64,000 bases of DNA, taken from Flavobacterium sp. Its GTDB lineage: Bacteria > Bacteroidota > Bacteroidia > Flavobacteriales > Flavobacteriaceae. Where the stretch lies: contig JADBYA010000024.1 in NCBI GenBank assembly GCA_020403245.1, forward strand, positions 1 to 64,000, given 5' to 3'. Of this stretch, positions 17,311-27,438 are shown piece by piece (position 1 is the stretch's first letter; each line of letters opens with the position of its first letter). The position numbers and the translations under genes are program-made. The notes under the pieces were generated by a model that did no database searches, had not been told where the DNA came from, and saw only the letters and a program-made list of their open reading frames with translations.

Positions 17311-18768
17311 CTAATAACCGGGATTTTGAATTAATCTTCCACCACTTGCAACAATTTGATCACTTGGTATAGGAAAAAATTCGTGTTTTCCTGTTATAAA
17401 TGTTTTTCCATCTAATGCCATTTTTGACTGTGCTTGACCTGTTCTTACTAAATCAAACCATCTATCATGTTCCATGGCCATTTCCCATCTTCTTTCGTTG
17501 AGAACGATAGATAAATCAACATTGGTGTATAAAGGTAATCCTGCGCGTGTTCTAAGCTCGTTTAGTCTGTCTTTTGCTTCTCCCGAAAAACCCAGCTGAA
17601 AAGCAGACTCTGCTCGTATAAGCAAAATATCGCTGTATTTTAAAATTCGTAAATTTTTGGCTGTATTTCCTTTATCGCCATTCCAGGATTCTGCTATTTG
17701 ACTTTGATACGCTTTGTAGTTATATCTTGGATTATTCCACGATATTGGGGCTAGAAAACCATCCCAAAGTGTCGAAGGAACAAACATAACTGTTCCTGCT
17801 CTTCTCAAATCACCTGCTGGATAGGAATTAACCAAATTTAATGATGGTGTGTTAAATCCCCAACCCAAATCAGGTGTACCTCTTGGTCCTTGTACATTAG
17901 TATAATCTCTCAAACCATTAGTAAGTGAGGCTTGCACTTCATAAATAGACTCTGACCCATTCTCTCCGGCTTCACGCCAAACTTTAGCATAATCAGCTAA
18001 CAAGAAGTATTGCCCAGAATTGATTACATTACCCGACATTTCATAGGCTAATTGCCATTTAGTTTGGTATAAATATGCTTTTGCTAGTAAGGCTTGCGCT
18101 GCTCCTTTTGTAGCTCTACCCAAATCATTTGGGCTATACTGCGATTTTAGAGGAAGTCGTTCTATAGCATCCAATAAATCCGTTTCTATTACAGTATAGG
18201 TTTCTTCTTTTGATTTTCGGTTAAACACAACTTGGTTAATAGTTTCAGTGTCATTGATATCAATTTTAGAGGTTACTAGTGGAACACCACCGAAACATCG
18301 CACTAAATCAAAATAATATAATGCTCTCAAAAATTTAACTTCACCAATCAATCTATTTTTTAAATTGGCTTCAATAGTTAATTGCTCTAAATAAAACAAA
18401 GCGTTATTGGCTCTGTAAATCCCCGCATATCGTCCTTCCCATACATCATTAAATGAAATATCGGTAGCATCAAAAGTCAAATTATCCATTTTATGCTTGT
18501 CAGTTCCAGTATCGGTTGTGGTAGAACCTTTATCAGCATCATCAGAAGTTATGCTAGTAATCCCTATCCATGAGAATGAATACATATTGTAATCCAATTG
18601 TTTGTTGTAAACACCATTAACCAAATTAATAGCATTCTCTGGATTGTTTAAGAAATCAAATTCAGATAATGCAGTATTAGGTTCTATATTTAAATCATCT
18701 TCACACGCGGAAAACGAAAAAAACAAAGTGAGTAAAAACAAATAGTTATATTTTAAAATACTTTTCAT
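17311..18768 (-). CDS. susD-like: SusD/RagB family outer-membrane nutrient-binding lipoprotein
   Basis: A 485-aa lipoprotein. The ATG at 18768 gives a proper lipoprotein signal (MKSILKYNYLFLLTLFFSFSACEDD); the frame also stays open to 18792, overlapping the SusC stop codon, which seems less likely. The N-terminal TPR-like half (EGRYAGIYRANNALFYLE, FLRALYYFDLVRCFGGVPLV) and the C-terminal SusD signature (LNERRWEMAMEHDRWFDLVRTG, FFPIPSDQI, QNPGY) are complete. It captures oligosaccharide at the surface and caps the SusC channel. The start lies 11 bp after the susC stop codon, so the two are translated from one mRNA. Confidence 0.95.
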   Translation of the reverse strand: MKSILKYNYLFLLTLFFSFSACEDDLNIEPNTALSEFDFLNNPENAINLVNGVYNKQLDYNMYSFSWIGITSITSDDADKGSTTTDTGTDKHKMDNLTFDATDISFNDVWEGRYAGIYRANNALFYLEQLTIEANLKNRLIGEVKFLRALYYFDLVRCFGGVPLVTSKIDINDTETINQVVFNRKSKEETYTVIETDLLDAIERLPLKSQYSPNDLGRATKGAAQALLAKAYLYQTKWQLAYEMSGNVINSGQYFLLADYAKVWREAGENGSESIYEVQASLTNGLRDYTNVQGPRGTPDLGWGFNTPSLNLVNSYPAGDLRRAGTVMFVPSTLWDGFLAPISWNNPRYNYKAYQSQIAESWNGDKGNTAKNLRILKYSDILLIRAESAFQLGFSGEAKDRLNELRTRAGLPLYTNVDLSIVLNERRWEMAMEHDRWFDLVRTGQAQSKMALDGKTFITGKHEFFPIPSDQIVASGGRLIQNPGY

Positions 18769-18778
18769 AATGAACTTT

Positions 18779-21748
18779 TTAGAAACTAACATTCAAACCC
18801 ATTAAAAATGTTTTATTTGTTGGATAGGCATCCAATTCAATACCGGCACTTCCCAGCGGATCAGCATTGTTGTTACCGGACAACTCTGGAGAATACCCTG
18901 AGAATTTTGTAAAAATAAATGGATTGATTGCTGTAGCATATATTCTCACCTTATCAATTTTATTATAAATTTTTGGGAAAGTATACCCTAGTGTTATGTT
19001 ATTAATTCTCAAATAGGAACCATCTTCAATATAATAAGTGGAAGAACGTGGCACTTCATTAAATGGTTTTGGATTTGAGGCATTCGGATTTGATGGTGTC
19101 CAAAAGTCTTCTAGTACATCAAATTCAACATTTTCACCTCCAAAACGTTGTGCTTTTTTTCCGTTGTATAGTTTATTTCCGCCAACACCATAAGTATCAA
19201 CAGAGAAATCAAACGTTTTGTAATTTAATCCAAAACTTAGTCCGTAAGTATAAGTAGGAAGATAGGAACCAGCAACTACTCTTTCGTCACTGTAGGTAAA
19301 ATTACCATCTCCATCGATGCCAGTAACCTGATAAACATAGAAACTTCCTAAAGCTTCGCCAACTAATACTTGTTTGGTCCATTGTCCATTATTAATACTC
19401 CCGCCAATATAATCAGCAAAATAGGCATTGTTCACGCCAGTCAATTCATTTTTATTAAATGAAATATTTCCATTAACAAAGTAGCTCCAGTTATCATTTA
19501 TTTCTTTGGTCCATCTCAAAGTCAATTCCAATCCTCTGTTGGAAACGTTTCCTGTATTTAAAGTTACTGCATCTGGAGACAAAACATCGGGTAATTCTAC
19601 TGGTAAAATCACATTTTCCGATTTTCTATCGTAAACATCAATCGAACCTGATAATTTGTTATTTAAAATTTTAAAATCAATACCAAAATCAAATTCTTTC
19701 ATAGTTTCCCATGTCAAATTAGGGTCAACTTGATAGGGTTGATTATTTCCTGGAAAAATAGTTTCGTTAGCTCCAAAAGTATAATTATATCCCGATGCAA
19801 AAACGGGAATGTTCAAAGCATTCAAACTATTACCATTACCCACTTCTCCATAACCACCTCTCACTTTTAAATAATTTAGGAAGGTAACTCCTTGTAAAAA
19901 CTCTTCGTTACTAGCAATCCAACCTGCTGAAAAAGCAGGAAACAATGCCCATCGTTTCGACTCTAGAAACGTACTTATTCCTTCTCTTCTTAGGGAAGCA
20001 CTGACCAAATATTTATCGTTGTATTCATAATCCACTCTCCCAAAATAGGCTAAAGACACAAGTGGTGTTTCTATTCTATTACTCACCACTGATCCTGGAG
20101 CAACTTCAGTATTATAGGTTGATAAATCCAAAGACCAATAATTAGATTGTTCCGGAACATTCCATCGTGTGCCTGAAAGGTTTTCAGTAACATTGGATGT
20201 ACTTCGGTTCATACCTAATGTTGCTTTTATGTCATGCTGACCAAATCCTTTATTATATGTGAAAAAATTATCCCAATTCCATCGGTAATTATCACCTCGT
20301 CGTTGTTCTAATATGTTAATTGGGTTTGCTGCCGGATAATCAGCTATATCTTCTGTTGGATTTTGAGACAGCCAAATATCCCTGCTAGGCGTAAAAGTAT
20401 ATCCTTTTGAAGTATCGTAAGTTCCGCCGAAATTAGAATTGAATTTAAGCTCTTTCAAAAGTTGCAACTCAGCACCAATATTTCCAAATAAAACAACATT
20501 CTTGTTTTTTTCATTGGTAAAATACAATTGAGCCGCTGGATTTCCAACATTATTAAATCTATCACTTCCATTTATATCCACTTGTCCAGTTTCTGGATTT
20601 CGTAGCGGTACACCCCAACGTCCATTATCAAATTTTACAGGAACTATAGGTGCTTGTTTATAAGCATTGGTAAAAGCACTTAAAGGTTTGGGTGTATTAT
20701 TAACAATTGACAAATTGAAGGATTGTGAAATTTTTAATCGTTTTTCAAGAAAGGTAAATTCATTACGAGAATTTACATTAGTTCTTTCAAATTGTGTTCC
20801 ATTTAAAATTCCTTTATCTTTCAAATTAGTAACACCAAAATAAAAATTAATGTTTTCTGAACCACCAGACATGGAGATATAATTACTATAAACTTCTCCT
20901 TTACCAGTAATTTCGTCCAACCAATTAGTGTTATAAGGTTGAGTGAAGTTAAAATATGATGATGAACCTAAAGCAGAGTTATTATAATACACATACCGAT
21001 AAGCTTCAGACATTTTTATTTCTCTTTGAATTGATCTTCTACCTATATAGGTATCATAATTTATTCTGAGTTTTCCTAGTTTACCCTTTTTAGTAGAAAC
21101 TACAACTACACCATTAGAACCTTTCTGCCCATATATAGCAAGTGAAGAGGCGTCTTTCAAGATATCAATAGTTTCAATTTCATTCGGGCTCAAACCATTT
21201 AAACTGGAAGCTTCCAAACCATCAATAATATAGAGTGGATCTCTACCACCTAAAACGGTTCCCAAACCTCTTATTCTAATCGAAGGATTGGCACCTGGTT
21301 CATCATTGGTTACAATATTAACACCAGCCGCTTTACCTTGTATGGCTTGAATAGCCGATTGCGAGGGAGTTTTCATAATATCATTAGCTTTTACTTGAGC
21401 TACAGAACCTGTAATTGAACCAGCTTTTTTTGTTCCATAACCTACTACTACTAACTCTTTCAACAAAAAATTACTTTCATTCAAAACAACAACCATATTG
21501 GGCTTCGCTTTTAAAGTAACTCTATCAAAACCAATCATAGAAAACTCTATCATATCGCCTTCAACTGCTTTTAAAGTAAAATTACCATCAAAGTCAGTTT
21601 TAGCACTGATAGCTTTGTTCTTGACTATAATATTTGTTTCAGGAATTGGCAAACCGTTAACATCTACTACTTTTCCTTTAATTTCTTGAGCATGGGAAAA
21701 ACAAAATGTAGTGATAAATAATAAGATAGCAAAAATGAATTTCATCAA
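18779..21748 (-). CDS. susC-like: SusC/RagA TonB-linked outer-membrane transporter
   Basis: A 989-aa TonB-dependent transporter with signal peptide (MKFIFAILLFITTFCFSHAQ; the second Met, 21745, is equally possible). Residues about 22-95 form a carboxypeptidase-regulatory-like beta-sandwich (GKVVDVNGLPIPETNIIVKN). Residues about 100-220 form the plug with the LVVVGYGTKK box and IRIRGLGTVLGGRDPLYIIDG. The remainder is a 22-strand barrel ending in FLMGLNVSF with a C-terminal aromatic residue. With SusD it imports glycan fragments, driven by TonB-ExbBD. No sigma-FecI/anti-sigma signalling domain is seen, which agrees with control by the neighbouring LuxR-type sensor. It is the first gene of the SusC-SusD-LamG operon. 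Confidence 0.96.
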   Translation of the reverse strand: MMKFIFAILLFITTFCFSHAQEIKGKVVDVNGLPIPETNIIVKNKAISAKTDFDGNFTLKAVEGDMIEFSMIGFDRVTLKAKPNMVVVLNESNFLLKELVVVGYGTKKAGSITGSVAQVKANDIMKTPSQSAIQAIQGKAAGVNIVTNDEPGANPSIRIRGLGTVLGGRDPLYIIDGLEASSLNGLSPNEIETIDILKDASSLAIYGQKGSNGVVVVSTKKGKLGKLRINYDTYIGRRSIQREIKMSEAYRYVYYNNSALGSSSYFNFTQPYNTNWLDEITGKGEVYSNYISMSGGSENINFYFGVTNLKDKGILNGTQFERTNVNSRNEFTFLEKRLKISQSFNLSIVNNTPKPLSAFTNAYKQAPIVPVKFDNGRWGVPLRNPETGQVDINGSDRFNNVGNPAAQLYFTNEKNKNVVLFGNIGAELQLLKELKFNSNFGGTYDTSKGYTFTPSRDIWLSQNPTEDIADYPAANPINILEQRRGDNYRWNWDNFFTYNKGFGQHDIKATLGMNRSTSNVTENLSGTRWNVPEQSNYWSLDLSTYNTEVAPGSVVSNRIETPLVSLAYFGRVDYEYNDKYLVSASLRREGISTFLESKRWALFPAFSAGWIASNEEFLQGVTFLNYLKVRGGYGEVGNGNSLNALNIPVFASGYNYTFGANETIFPGNNQPYQVDPNLTWETMKEFDFGIDFKILNNKLSGSIDVYDRKSENVILPVELPDVLSPDAVTLNTGNVSNRGLELTLRWTKEINDNWSYFVNGNISFNKNELTGVNNAYFADYIGGSINNGQWTKQVLVGEALGSFYVYQVTGIDGDGNFTYSDERVVAGSYLPTYTYGLSFGLNYKTFDFSVDTYGVGGNKLYNGKKAQRFGGENVEFDVLEDFWTPSNPNASNPKPFNEVPRSSTYYIEDGSYLRINNITLGYTFPKIYNKIDKVRIYATAINPFIFTKFSGYSPELSGNNNADPLGSAGIELDAYPTNKTFLMGLNVSF

Positions 21749-21892
21749 AATGATTATGATATTGTTTCAGCTAATATAGAAAACTATATCGTTATAGTGA
21801 CAATAGTCATTTCACTACACAACTACATCTTTTTAATTTAAAAGATACATAAAATACTTATTATCAAAATTTTAAAATGATTATAATGCAAT

Positions 21893-21938
21893 AAAAACTC
21901 ATCGACACATATCATATATGATGTAGTATTGATGAGTT
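21893..21938 (-). terminator. probable terminator of the regulator gene
   Basis: AACTCATC / GATGAGTT (8 bp) with an internal palindrome ATCATATATGAT, followed on the minus strand by TTTTTATTG. It lies about 60 bp beyond the regulator stop codon and about 145 bp before the SusC start, so the regulator and SusC are separate units. I see no clear -33/-7 pair in the rest of the 247-bp gap. Confidence 0.6.
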
Positions 21939-21995
21939 AATAATTATTAAAAACTTAGGTGTAAAATTATTATATAGTCAAAAAAAGTCGTAAAA

Positions 21996-24743
21996 TTATG
22001 TGTTAATCATAAACTTTGACAAACTATCAACTGATGATAATCCAATTTTTTTGCGCAAGCGATACCTATGAAGCTCCACACCTCGATAAGAAATATTCAT
22101 CAAGGGAGCAATTTCTTTAGAAGAAAGGTTCATTTTTAAATAAATACAAAGCTTTATATCTTTAGAAGTTAAAACTGGATACTTTTTTGACAATCGTTGA
22201 ACAAATTCTTCATTACTTTGAAGTAAGTTCTTTTCAAAACTTGCCCATTCATTTTTATTAATGGCATTTGTTTTTACTGCTTTTTTAATACTGCTTTTAA
22301 GTTTACTAATATCGTTTTCACCTTCCAAAACATTTAAAATATTTTCTATCATTTCTGACTGTTTGGCAATAGACAACGATTTACCAGCAACCTCTGAAGC
22401 CTTAGCTTGTATTTGAACTTCTAGGATGTGCTTTTCAAATTCTTGCAGTTTTAATTTATTCTTTGCATCCATTTCCAGTTGAATAATCTCTTTTTGGTGC
22501 TTCAGTTCTTCTTCTTTTAATTTTAACTTCTCTAGATACCTGATTTTATTCCATTTATAATACAAATAGAAAATTCCCGAAATCAAAACAATGTATAATA
22601 ACACCATCAAAGATGAAAAGTACCAAGGTTTATTAACCTTAAATTGATAGTTAGTAAGCAATATATAACGCTCACCATTATTAAAATATACCTTTAATTC
22701 CTGCAAACCACTTGAAAGATTGTTCAAAATAATATTCTCTCTTTTGACGGGCACGAGATTTTTAGAATCGTTCAATGTATAAAACAACCCTATGCGATTA
22801 TAACCATAAAATTCAGAGATAATATCCAGAATTACTGATTGATTATAATCTACATAAGTATCATCGTCAATGATTTTACCCTGGTAATAACCCTCAATAG
22901 TTATTTTTTGTGGTTTTACTTCTTTATTGTTCAAATAAAATGAAAAGAAGCCATCGTCAAGGTTCATTAACAGCTGATTGCCATTGGTAAAAACTTTAGT
23001 ATCTTGATTGATTATTTTACCTTCATAATATTTTTCAGGAAGTAGTTCCCAAATGAATTTATTATCTACCTGATGAATAATATAGAGTAGTTTGTCTTTC
23101 AGTACAATAAAATTGGAGCTATTAACGGGTATAATTTCAGAGATATTCGCAAAGTTGGCATTAAATATGGCATTGCGTTCAAGTTTATTTGATATACTGT
23201 TAAAGTTATACCAAATACCATTAATAAAAAACAAAATTTCGTTCTTAAAATCAAAAATCTTTACACCATAGTCATTCAGGATTTTGTTTTTCTGTGTAAT
23301 ATTTTCAACGTTTTCCAGTTCATACGCACTATTAAACGTAATGCGGTATAAACTTTTGTAATTGTCAACTGCCCATAGTTCTCTTGGTTTATTTTGAGCA
23401 ATATTTTTTATAGGTTTAGTCAAATTACTTATGATTTTATACTTCGTTAAATCAATAGGTGAATCATATACAATAATCCCTGAATAATTGGCTTGTAAAT
23501 AGTTGTTATCAAAATCACTTTTCAAAAACTTCCAACCACCACTAATCAAGTTTACCTTTTCCAATACACCATTTTCATAGATAAAAGTACCGTCATTGTG
23601 ACCAATGATATACTTAGACCCAATTTTATGAATATCCCAAACCTGTCCTTGCGAATTAGGAAGCAACTGTAACTGTTTGTTTTGGTATTTAAATATGCCA
23701 TGATTAGAACCTAGTAAATATCCGTTTTCCAAGGAAGCCATAGTATAAACCGAACCCAATACACCAGAGTTGTCTGAAAAAATACCAAAAGGTGAATTGA
23801 TTTCTATGTGCGAAATTCCATTGTCTAAGCCCAACCATAAATCATTTTCTTTGTCAAAACCAATACACAAAACCGAGTTATTCTTCAACGAATTATTTCG
23901 GTTGATGTTTTTATAACTATTTGTCTTTAAATCAATAACATACAATCCTTTGAAAGCAGTACCTATTGCCAATCGGTTAGAGTCAATAAACTTGGCAGTA
24001 ATTATAATTTCTTTTTTTAACGCTTCATTTAAGGCATTATTCCAAGGGACTAACCTATTATTCTCTTCTACAAAAACGCCATTCTTTTGGGTAAAAATAT
24101 ACGCTTGACCTTTGTTTTTAGCAATAGCATGTACAATATTATTTTCTAGTCCTTGCCATTGATGCACTTTGGTAAAAGTCTTATTATCGTATCGATATAC
24201 CCCATTTTTAACAGAAGCTGCATAAATTGTATTATCAACTACAAAGCAATAGGAAATTTGAAACGGAATTCTAACCTTCTGTATAGTATCATTCGCAAAA
24301 ACAAAAAGTTCGTTGAAGGATTGAAAATAAATGACACCATGATGCTTAAATATTTTCCAAATCTCTTCATTAATTGAAACTCCGGTAAAGAGATTTTTGT
24401 TTTTAGTCAAAGAGGTGTAAATCATAATGCCATCTACCCTTTTCCAATAACCAAATTCATTATACGAACCACAATAAACCTTATCTCCATCAACAAATAC
24501 AGAGCGCAATATGGTTTTGTTAGGCAATTCATATTTTTCCCATCTAACACCGTTATAACGCAAAAAATAATGATTGTTGGCAAAATATAACGCATTGTCA
24601 TTGCCTTGTGCAACACTCCACACCTGATTATCCCCAGAATAATTAGACTTGGTAAAATTCTCAACAAAAGGAAGTAGTTCTTGAGATTGAACCGCAACTG
24701 TTGAAACCAATAATTGTAAATAAAAAAATACCTTCTTCACCAA
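21996..24743 (-). CDS. membrane-spanning LuxR-type sensor-regulator of the glycan locus
   Basis: A 915-aa one-component regulator. It comprises a signal peptide (about 1-20), periplasmic two-propeller repeats of about 40-residue blades (about 30-620), a Y_Y_Y-type beta domain (about 640-735), one membrane helix (PWYFSSLMVLLYIVLISGIFYL, about 737-758), a long charged coiled coil (about 760-850) and a C-terminal LuxR/GerE-type helix-turn-helix (LTSKDIKLCIYLKMNLSSKEIAPLMNIS, about 858-915). The ectodomain resembles that of hybrid two-component sensors of Sus loci, but kinase and receiver domains are missing, so ligand binding would have to be passed straight through the membrane to DNA. It lies directly upstream of susC and is presumably its activator. 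Confidence 0.85.
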   Translation of the reverse strand: MVKKVFFYLQLLVSTVAVQSQELLPFVENFTKSNYSGDNQVWSVAQGNDNALYFANNHYFLRYNGVRWEKYELPNKTILRSVFVDGDKVYCGSYNEFGYWKRVDGIMIYTSLTKNKNLFTGVSINEEIWKIFKHHGVIYFQSFNELFVFANDTIQKVRIPFQISYCFVVDNTIYAASVKNGVYRYDNKTFTKVHQWQGLENNIVHAIAKNKGQAYIFTQKNGVFVEENNRLVPWNNALNEALKKEIIITAKFIDSNRLAIGTAFKGLYVIDLKTNSYKNINRNNSLKNNSVLCIGFDKENDLWLGLDNGISHIEINSPFGIFSDNSGVLGSVYTMASLENGYLLGSNHGIFKYQNKQLQLLPNSQGQVWDIHKIGSKYIIGHNDGTFIYENGVLEKVNLISGGWKFLKSDFDNNYLQANYSGIIVYDSPIDLTKYKIISNLTKPIKNIAQNKPRELWAVDNYKSLYRITFNSAYELENVENITQKNKILNDYGVKIFDFKNEILFFINGIWYNFNSISNKLERNAIFNANFANISEIIPVNSSNFIVLKDKLLYIIHQVDNKFIWELLPEKYYEGKIINQDTKVFTNGNQLLMNLDDGFFSFYLNNKEVKPQKITIEGYYQGKIIDDDTYVDYNQSVILDIISEFYGYNRIGLFYTLNDSKNLVPVKRENIILNNLSSGLQELKVYFNNGERYILLTNYQFKVNKPWYFSSLMVLLYIVLISGIFYLYYKWNKIRYLEKLKLKEEELKHQKEIIQLEMDAKNKLKLQEFEKHILEVQIQAKASEVAGKSLSIAKQSEMIENILNVLEGENDISKLKSSIKKAVKTNAINKNEWASFEKNLLQSNEEFVQRLSKKYPVLTSKDIKLCIYLKMNLSSKEIAPLMNISYRGVELHRYRLRKKIGLSSVDSLSKFMINT

Positions 24744-24830
24744 TTCAAAATTAATATTTCAAATGTAAAAAAGATATTGAACAAATGCTGCTTTTTGTTA
24801 AAAACAAAAAAAAACAACTAGTAAAAACGG

Positions 24831-26033
24831 CTATTCTCCATCTACATAGTCCTGCAAATAAGCAAATCTTGGTGTTAATTTTCCGTTTTCAGTCATCTTG
24901 GCTCTAGCTAGAATTCCGTCTTTATCACCATTGAAAAAAGCGGGAATTACGTGTTCCATAAACATTTCGCCAAAACCTTCACTGGAGTCTTTGGGTAATT
25001 CACAAGGCAAATTGTCTACAGCCATGACCATTATTGAACCAGGATGTGTATAGGGAACTTCTTTATTTTCGCTTGGCAAAAACCCATAAAATGGCTCAGC
25101 TATGGTTGAAGCTCTTAAAGTAGAAGCAATTGGACCTTCAACATCACAAGAGATATCGGCTACCACTTTAATTTTGAAATCGGATTTTTTAAGCATTTCT
25201 AGAGTTAAGATATCGGGAGAACCATTGGAATGAAAATGTCCTGCTATAAAAATATCAGCCACTTTGGTATAACGCTCAAAATTTGAAGTGTATTCTTGTG
25301 GGTTTCTATAAAAGTCTGTTTTGTCTAAAACTTGTCCGTCCAATCGTTTGTTGTAATCCAAAACATCAATTTGGGTATATACAGCTTGAGAATATATTTT
25401 AGTCAAAAAATCATTTGTAGAAACTTGTTTTATTTTCATTCCATCCAAAATCTCCTTTGCTCCCATTCCCACTTTTCCGTGACCTGTTAAAACAATCTTG
25501 ATATTGGGCAAGGTATGTCTTTTCAATCGAACAACTAAATCTTCTTTGCTTTTAAGTGTTTCCGCTTTGGGTAAATTGAATAAATCATATTTAATACCAA
25601 AAGCTCTAAAACCATTATAAGCACCCACAATGCCAGCATACCGACCAAAACCTATCAATCGTTTATTATTGACATCCACTATCGTTTCATGGTCATACAA
25701 CTCAATGTTTTTTGCCAAAACAGCTTGCAATAGTTTTCTATTGTGGGATTGTTTTTTGATGGTATGCGAAAAGAAGAAATATTTTTTATTGGGTAGTAAA
25801 GCATCAACTGGAAATTCCTTTACCCCAAAAAAAACGTCACAATCCGAAATATCATTCGCTACTGCTATTCCCAGAGATTCATAATCGGCATCACTAAAAA
25901 CTCTAATATCCGAACTTTCCACTTGCACAGTTACCTCAGGATGCTGTTGTTGCAAACGCACCAACTCATCGGGAGTGAAAACTACTCTTCTGTCTGGCGG
26001 ATTTTTTCTTTCTTTTACTATTCCAAATTTCAT
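24831..26033 (-). CDS. saccharopine dehydrogenase / alanine dehydrogenase-like NAD(P) oxidoreductase
   Basis: A 400-aa cytoplasmic enzyme of the AlaDH/PNT superfamily. The N-terminal domain begins FGIVKERKNPPDRRVVFTP. The Rossmann nucleotide-binding segment is VLTGHGKVGMGAKEIL (about residues 185-200). The segment FGRYAGIVGAYNGFRAFG and the C-terminal VVADISCDVEGPIASTLR and MAVDNLPCELPKDSSEGFG match the lysine-forming saccharopine dehydrogenase (LYS1-like) branch common in Bacteroidota. It should interconvert lysine plus 2-oxoglutarate and saccharopine, but a related amino-acid dehydrogenase role is possible. It is unrelated to the glycan locus and divergent from the next gene. Confidence 0.82.
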   Translation of the reverse strand: MKFGIVKERKNPPDRRVVFTPDELVRLQQQHPEVTVQVESSDIRVFSDADYESLGIAVANDISDCDVFFGVKEFPVDALLPNKKYFFFSHTIKKQSHNRKLLQAVLAKNIELYDHETIVDVNNKRLIGFGRYAGIVGAYNGFRAFGIKYDLFNLPKAETLKSKEDLVVRLKRHTLPNIKIVLTGHGKVGMGAKEILDGMKIKQVSTNDFLTKIYSQAVYTQIDVLDYNKRLDGQVLDKTDFYRNPQEYTSNFERYTKVADIFIAGHFHSNGSPDILTLEMLKKSDFKIKVVADISCDVEGPIASTLRASTIAEPFYGFLPSENKEVPYTHPGSIMVMAVDNLPCELPKDSSEGFGEMFMEHVIPAFFNGDKDGILARAKMTENGKLTPRFAYLQDYVDGE

Positions 26034-26137
26034 TATACCATTTTTTATCGCACCAAAAGTAGCAGTAACGAAATCGATTTCAAAGCTTTTATCAAAAATA
26101 AAATTGTGAAAAAACTGTTGATAGCTTTATGCAAATG

Positions 26138-26170
26138 TTGCTTTACCTTTTACATGTATATTTATATTTG
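26138..26170 (+). promoter_or_regulatory. candidate promoter of the serine-hydrolase gene
   Basis: A TTG at 26138-26140 and TATATTTG at 26163-26170, 22 bp apart, fit the Bacteroidota -33/-7 pattern. The -7 box is only 19 bp before the ATG at 26190, which supports that start over the longer open frame beginning at 25923. Confidence 0.55.
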
Positions 26171-26189
26171 TAATTCAACTATTTTAAAA

Positions 26190-27392
26190 ATGATATTAAA
26201 AATTTCCCATTATAAAATTCTCTTTCTATTAGTACTAATTATAACTGTATCTTGTTCAAAACAAGAAAAAAATGAAGAAGGAATTGTTAAGATTAATAAA
26301 AATGGTATTCCCATCATGCAACCCTTGCAAGAACCATTGCCATTACATTCTACCGCTTTTATAAATGACAAAAAATATAGTATTTCAAAGTATTTTGAAA
26401 AAACATGGTCTAAAAAAAACGATAATGTTAGTTTTCTTGTTGCCCAAAATGGGCATATAATTTATGAAAACTATATGGGATTTGGCAATAAAAGTACTGA
26501 GGAGAAAATCACCAAAGACACACCACTTCATATAGCATCGGTGAGTAAAGTGCTTACAGCAACTGCTATTTTGATGTTAATAGATGCAAAAAAAATACAG
26601 CTGGATCAAAAAGTAACTACCCTAATCAAAAACTTCCCCTATCCTGATGTAACCATTCAAACATTATTAAACCATAGAAGCGGCATGAGAAACTACGCCT
26701 ATTTCACCTATGAGAACAATAATTGGGATAAGAAAAAACTACTTACCAATGAAGATATCATAAATGTAATGGTAGAAAAAGGAATATCACTAGAAACAAA
26801 AACAAATACCCATTTTAGTTATTGTAATACAAACTATGCGGTTTTGGCATTGATTATTGAAAAGATAACAGGATTAAAATATCCAAAAGCCATGAAGGAA
26901 ATGATTTTTGATCCCTTGGGCATGACAAATACCTTTGTGTGTGATTTTGAAAAAGACAGCCATAACATTGTTCCTTCCTACAAAGGAAATAATGTCGAAA
27001 TAGGAACTGATTATCTAGACGGAATCTATGGCGATAAAAATATTTACTCCACTCCTAGAGATATTTTAAAATTTGATAAAGCAAGTTATGCGCCCTTTTT
27101 TCTCAATCCTGAATTACTCAAAAAAGTCTATCAAGGATACAGCTATGAAAGCAAGGGACTAAAAAACTATGGGTTAGGAATTCGAATGATTGAGTTTGAA
27201 AAAGGCGAACCTTTTTATTTTCATAACGGTTGGTGGCATGGAAACACTTCTACTCTAATCACTCTAAGAAAAGAAAAAGTAACCATGGTGGTCTTATCCA
27301 ACAAATTTACCAAAAAAACATACCAAACCAAGAAACTTTCCAGTCTGTTTGGTGATTATCCATTCAAATTGAATGATGGAACGGACGAATAA
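26190..27392 (+). CDS. serine hydrolase lipoprotein (beta-lactamase / class C PBP family)
   Basis: A 400-aa lipoprotein (MILKISHYKILFLLVLIITVSCSKQ; Cys near 22). The longer open frame back to 25923 would bury this signal and overlap the divergent gene, so I start at 26190. Active-site motifs are ASVSK (SxxK, nucleophile Ser), SYCNTNY (YxN) and YFHNGWWHGNTS in place of KTG/HxG. The family includes D-Ala-D-Ala peptidases, esterases and beta-lactamase-like enzymes; which activity applies is not readable. Periplasmic or outer-membrane location is expected. It is a single gene followed by the tmRNA gene. Confidence 0.88.
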   Translation: MILKISHYKILFLLVLIITVSCSKQEKNEEGIVKINKNGIPIMQPLQEPLPLHSTAFINDKKYSISKYFEKTWSKKNDNVSFLVAQNGHIIYENYMGFGNKSTEEKITKDTPLHIASVSKVLTATAILMLIDAKKIQLDQKVTTLIKNFPYPDVTIQTLLNHRSGMRNYAYFTYENNNWDKKKLLTNEDIINVMVEKGISLETKTNTHFSYCNTNYAVLALIIEKITGLKYPKAMKEMIFDPLGMTNTFVCDFEKDSHNIVPSYKGNNVEIGTDYLDGIYGDKNIYSTPRDILKFDKASYAPFFLNPELLKKVYQGYSYESKGLKNYGLGIRMIEFEKGEPFYFHNGWWHGNTSTLITLRKEKVTMVVLSNKFTKKTYQTKKLSSLFGDYPFKLNDGTDE

Positions 27393-27407
27393 TACTCCTG
27401 CTATGAC

Positions 27408-27438
27408 TTGCATTCGCATCTAAAATAGAGTATATTTG
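27408..27438 (+). promoter_or_regulatory. candidate tmRNA promoter
   Basis: TTG (27408-27410) and TATATTTG (27431-27438), an exact TAnnTTTG box, are separated by 20 bp. They lie about 80 bp upstream of the mature tmRNA 5' end, leaving a short leader for RNase processing. Confidence 0.6.

Noticed and set aside
25923..26189. N-terminal extension of the serine hydrolase
   Set aside because: It overlaps the divergent dehydrogenase gene and would hide the lipoprotein signal; a promoter box lies at 26163.
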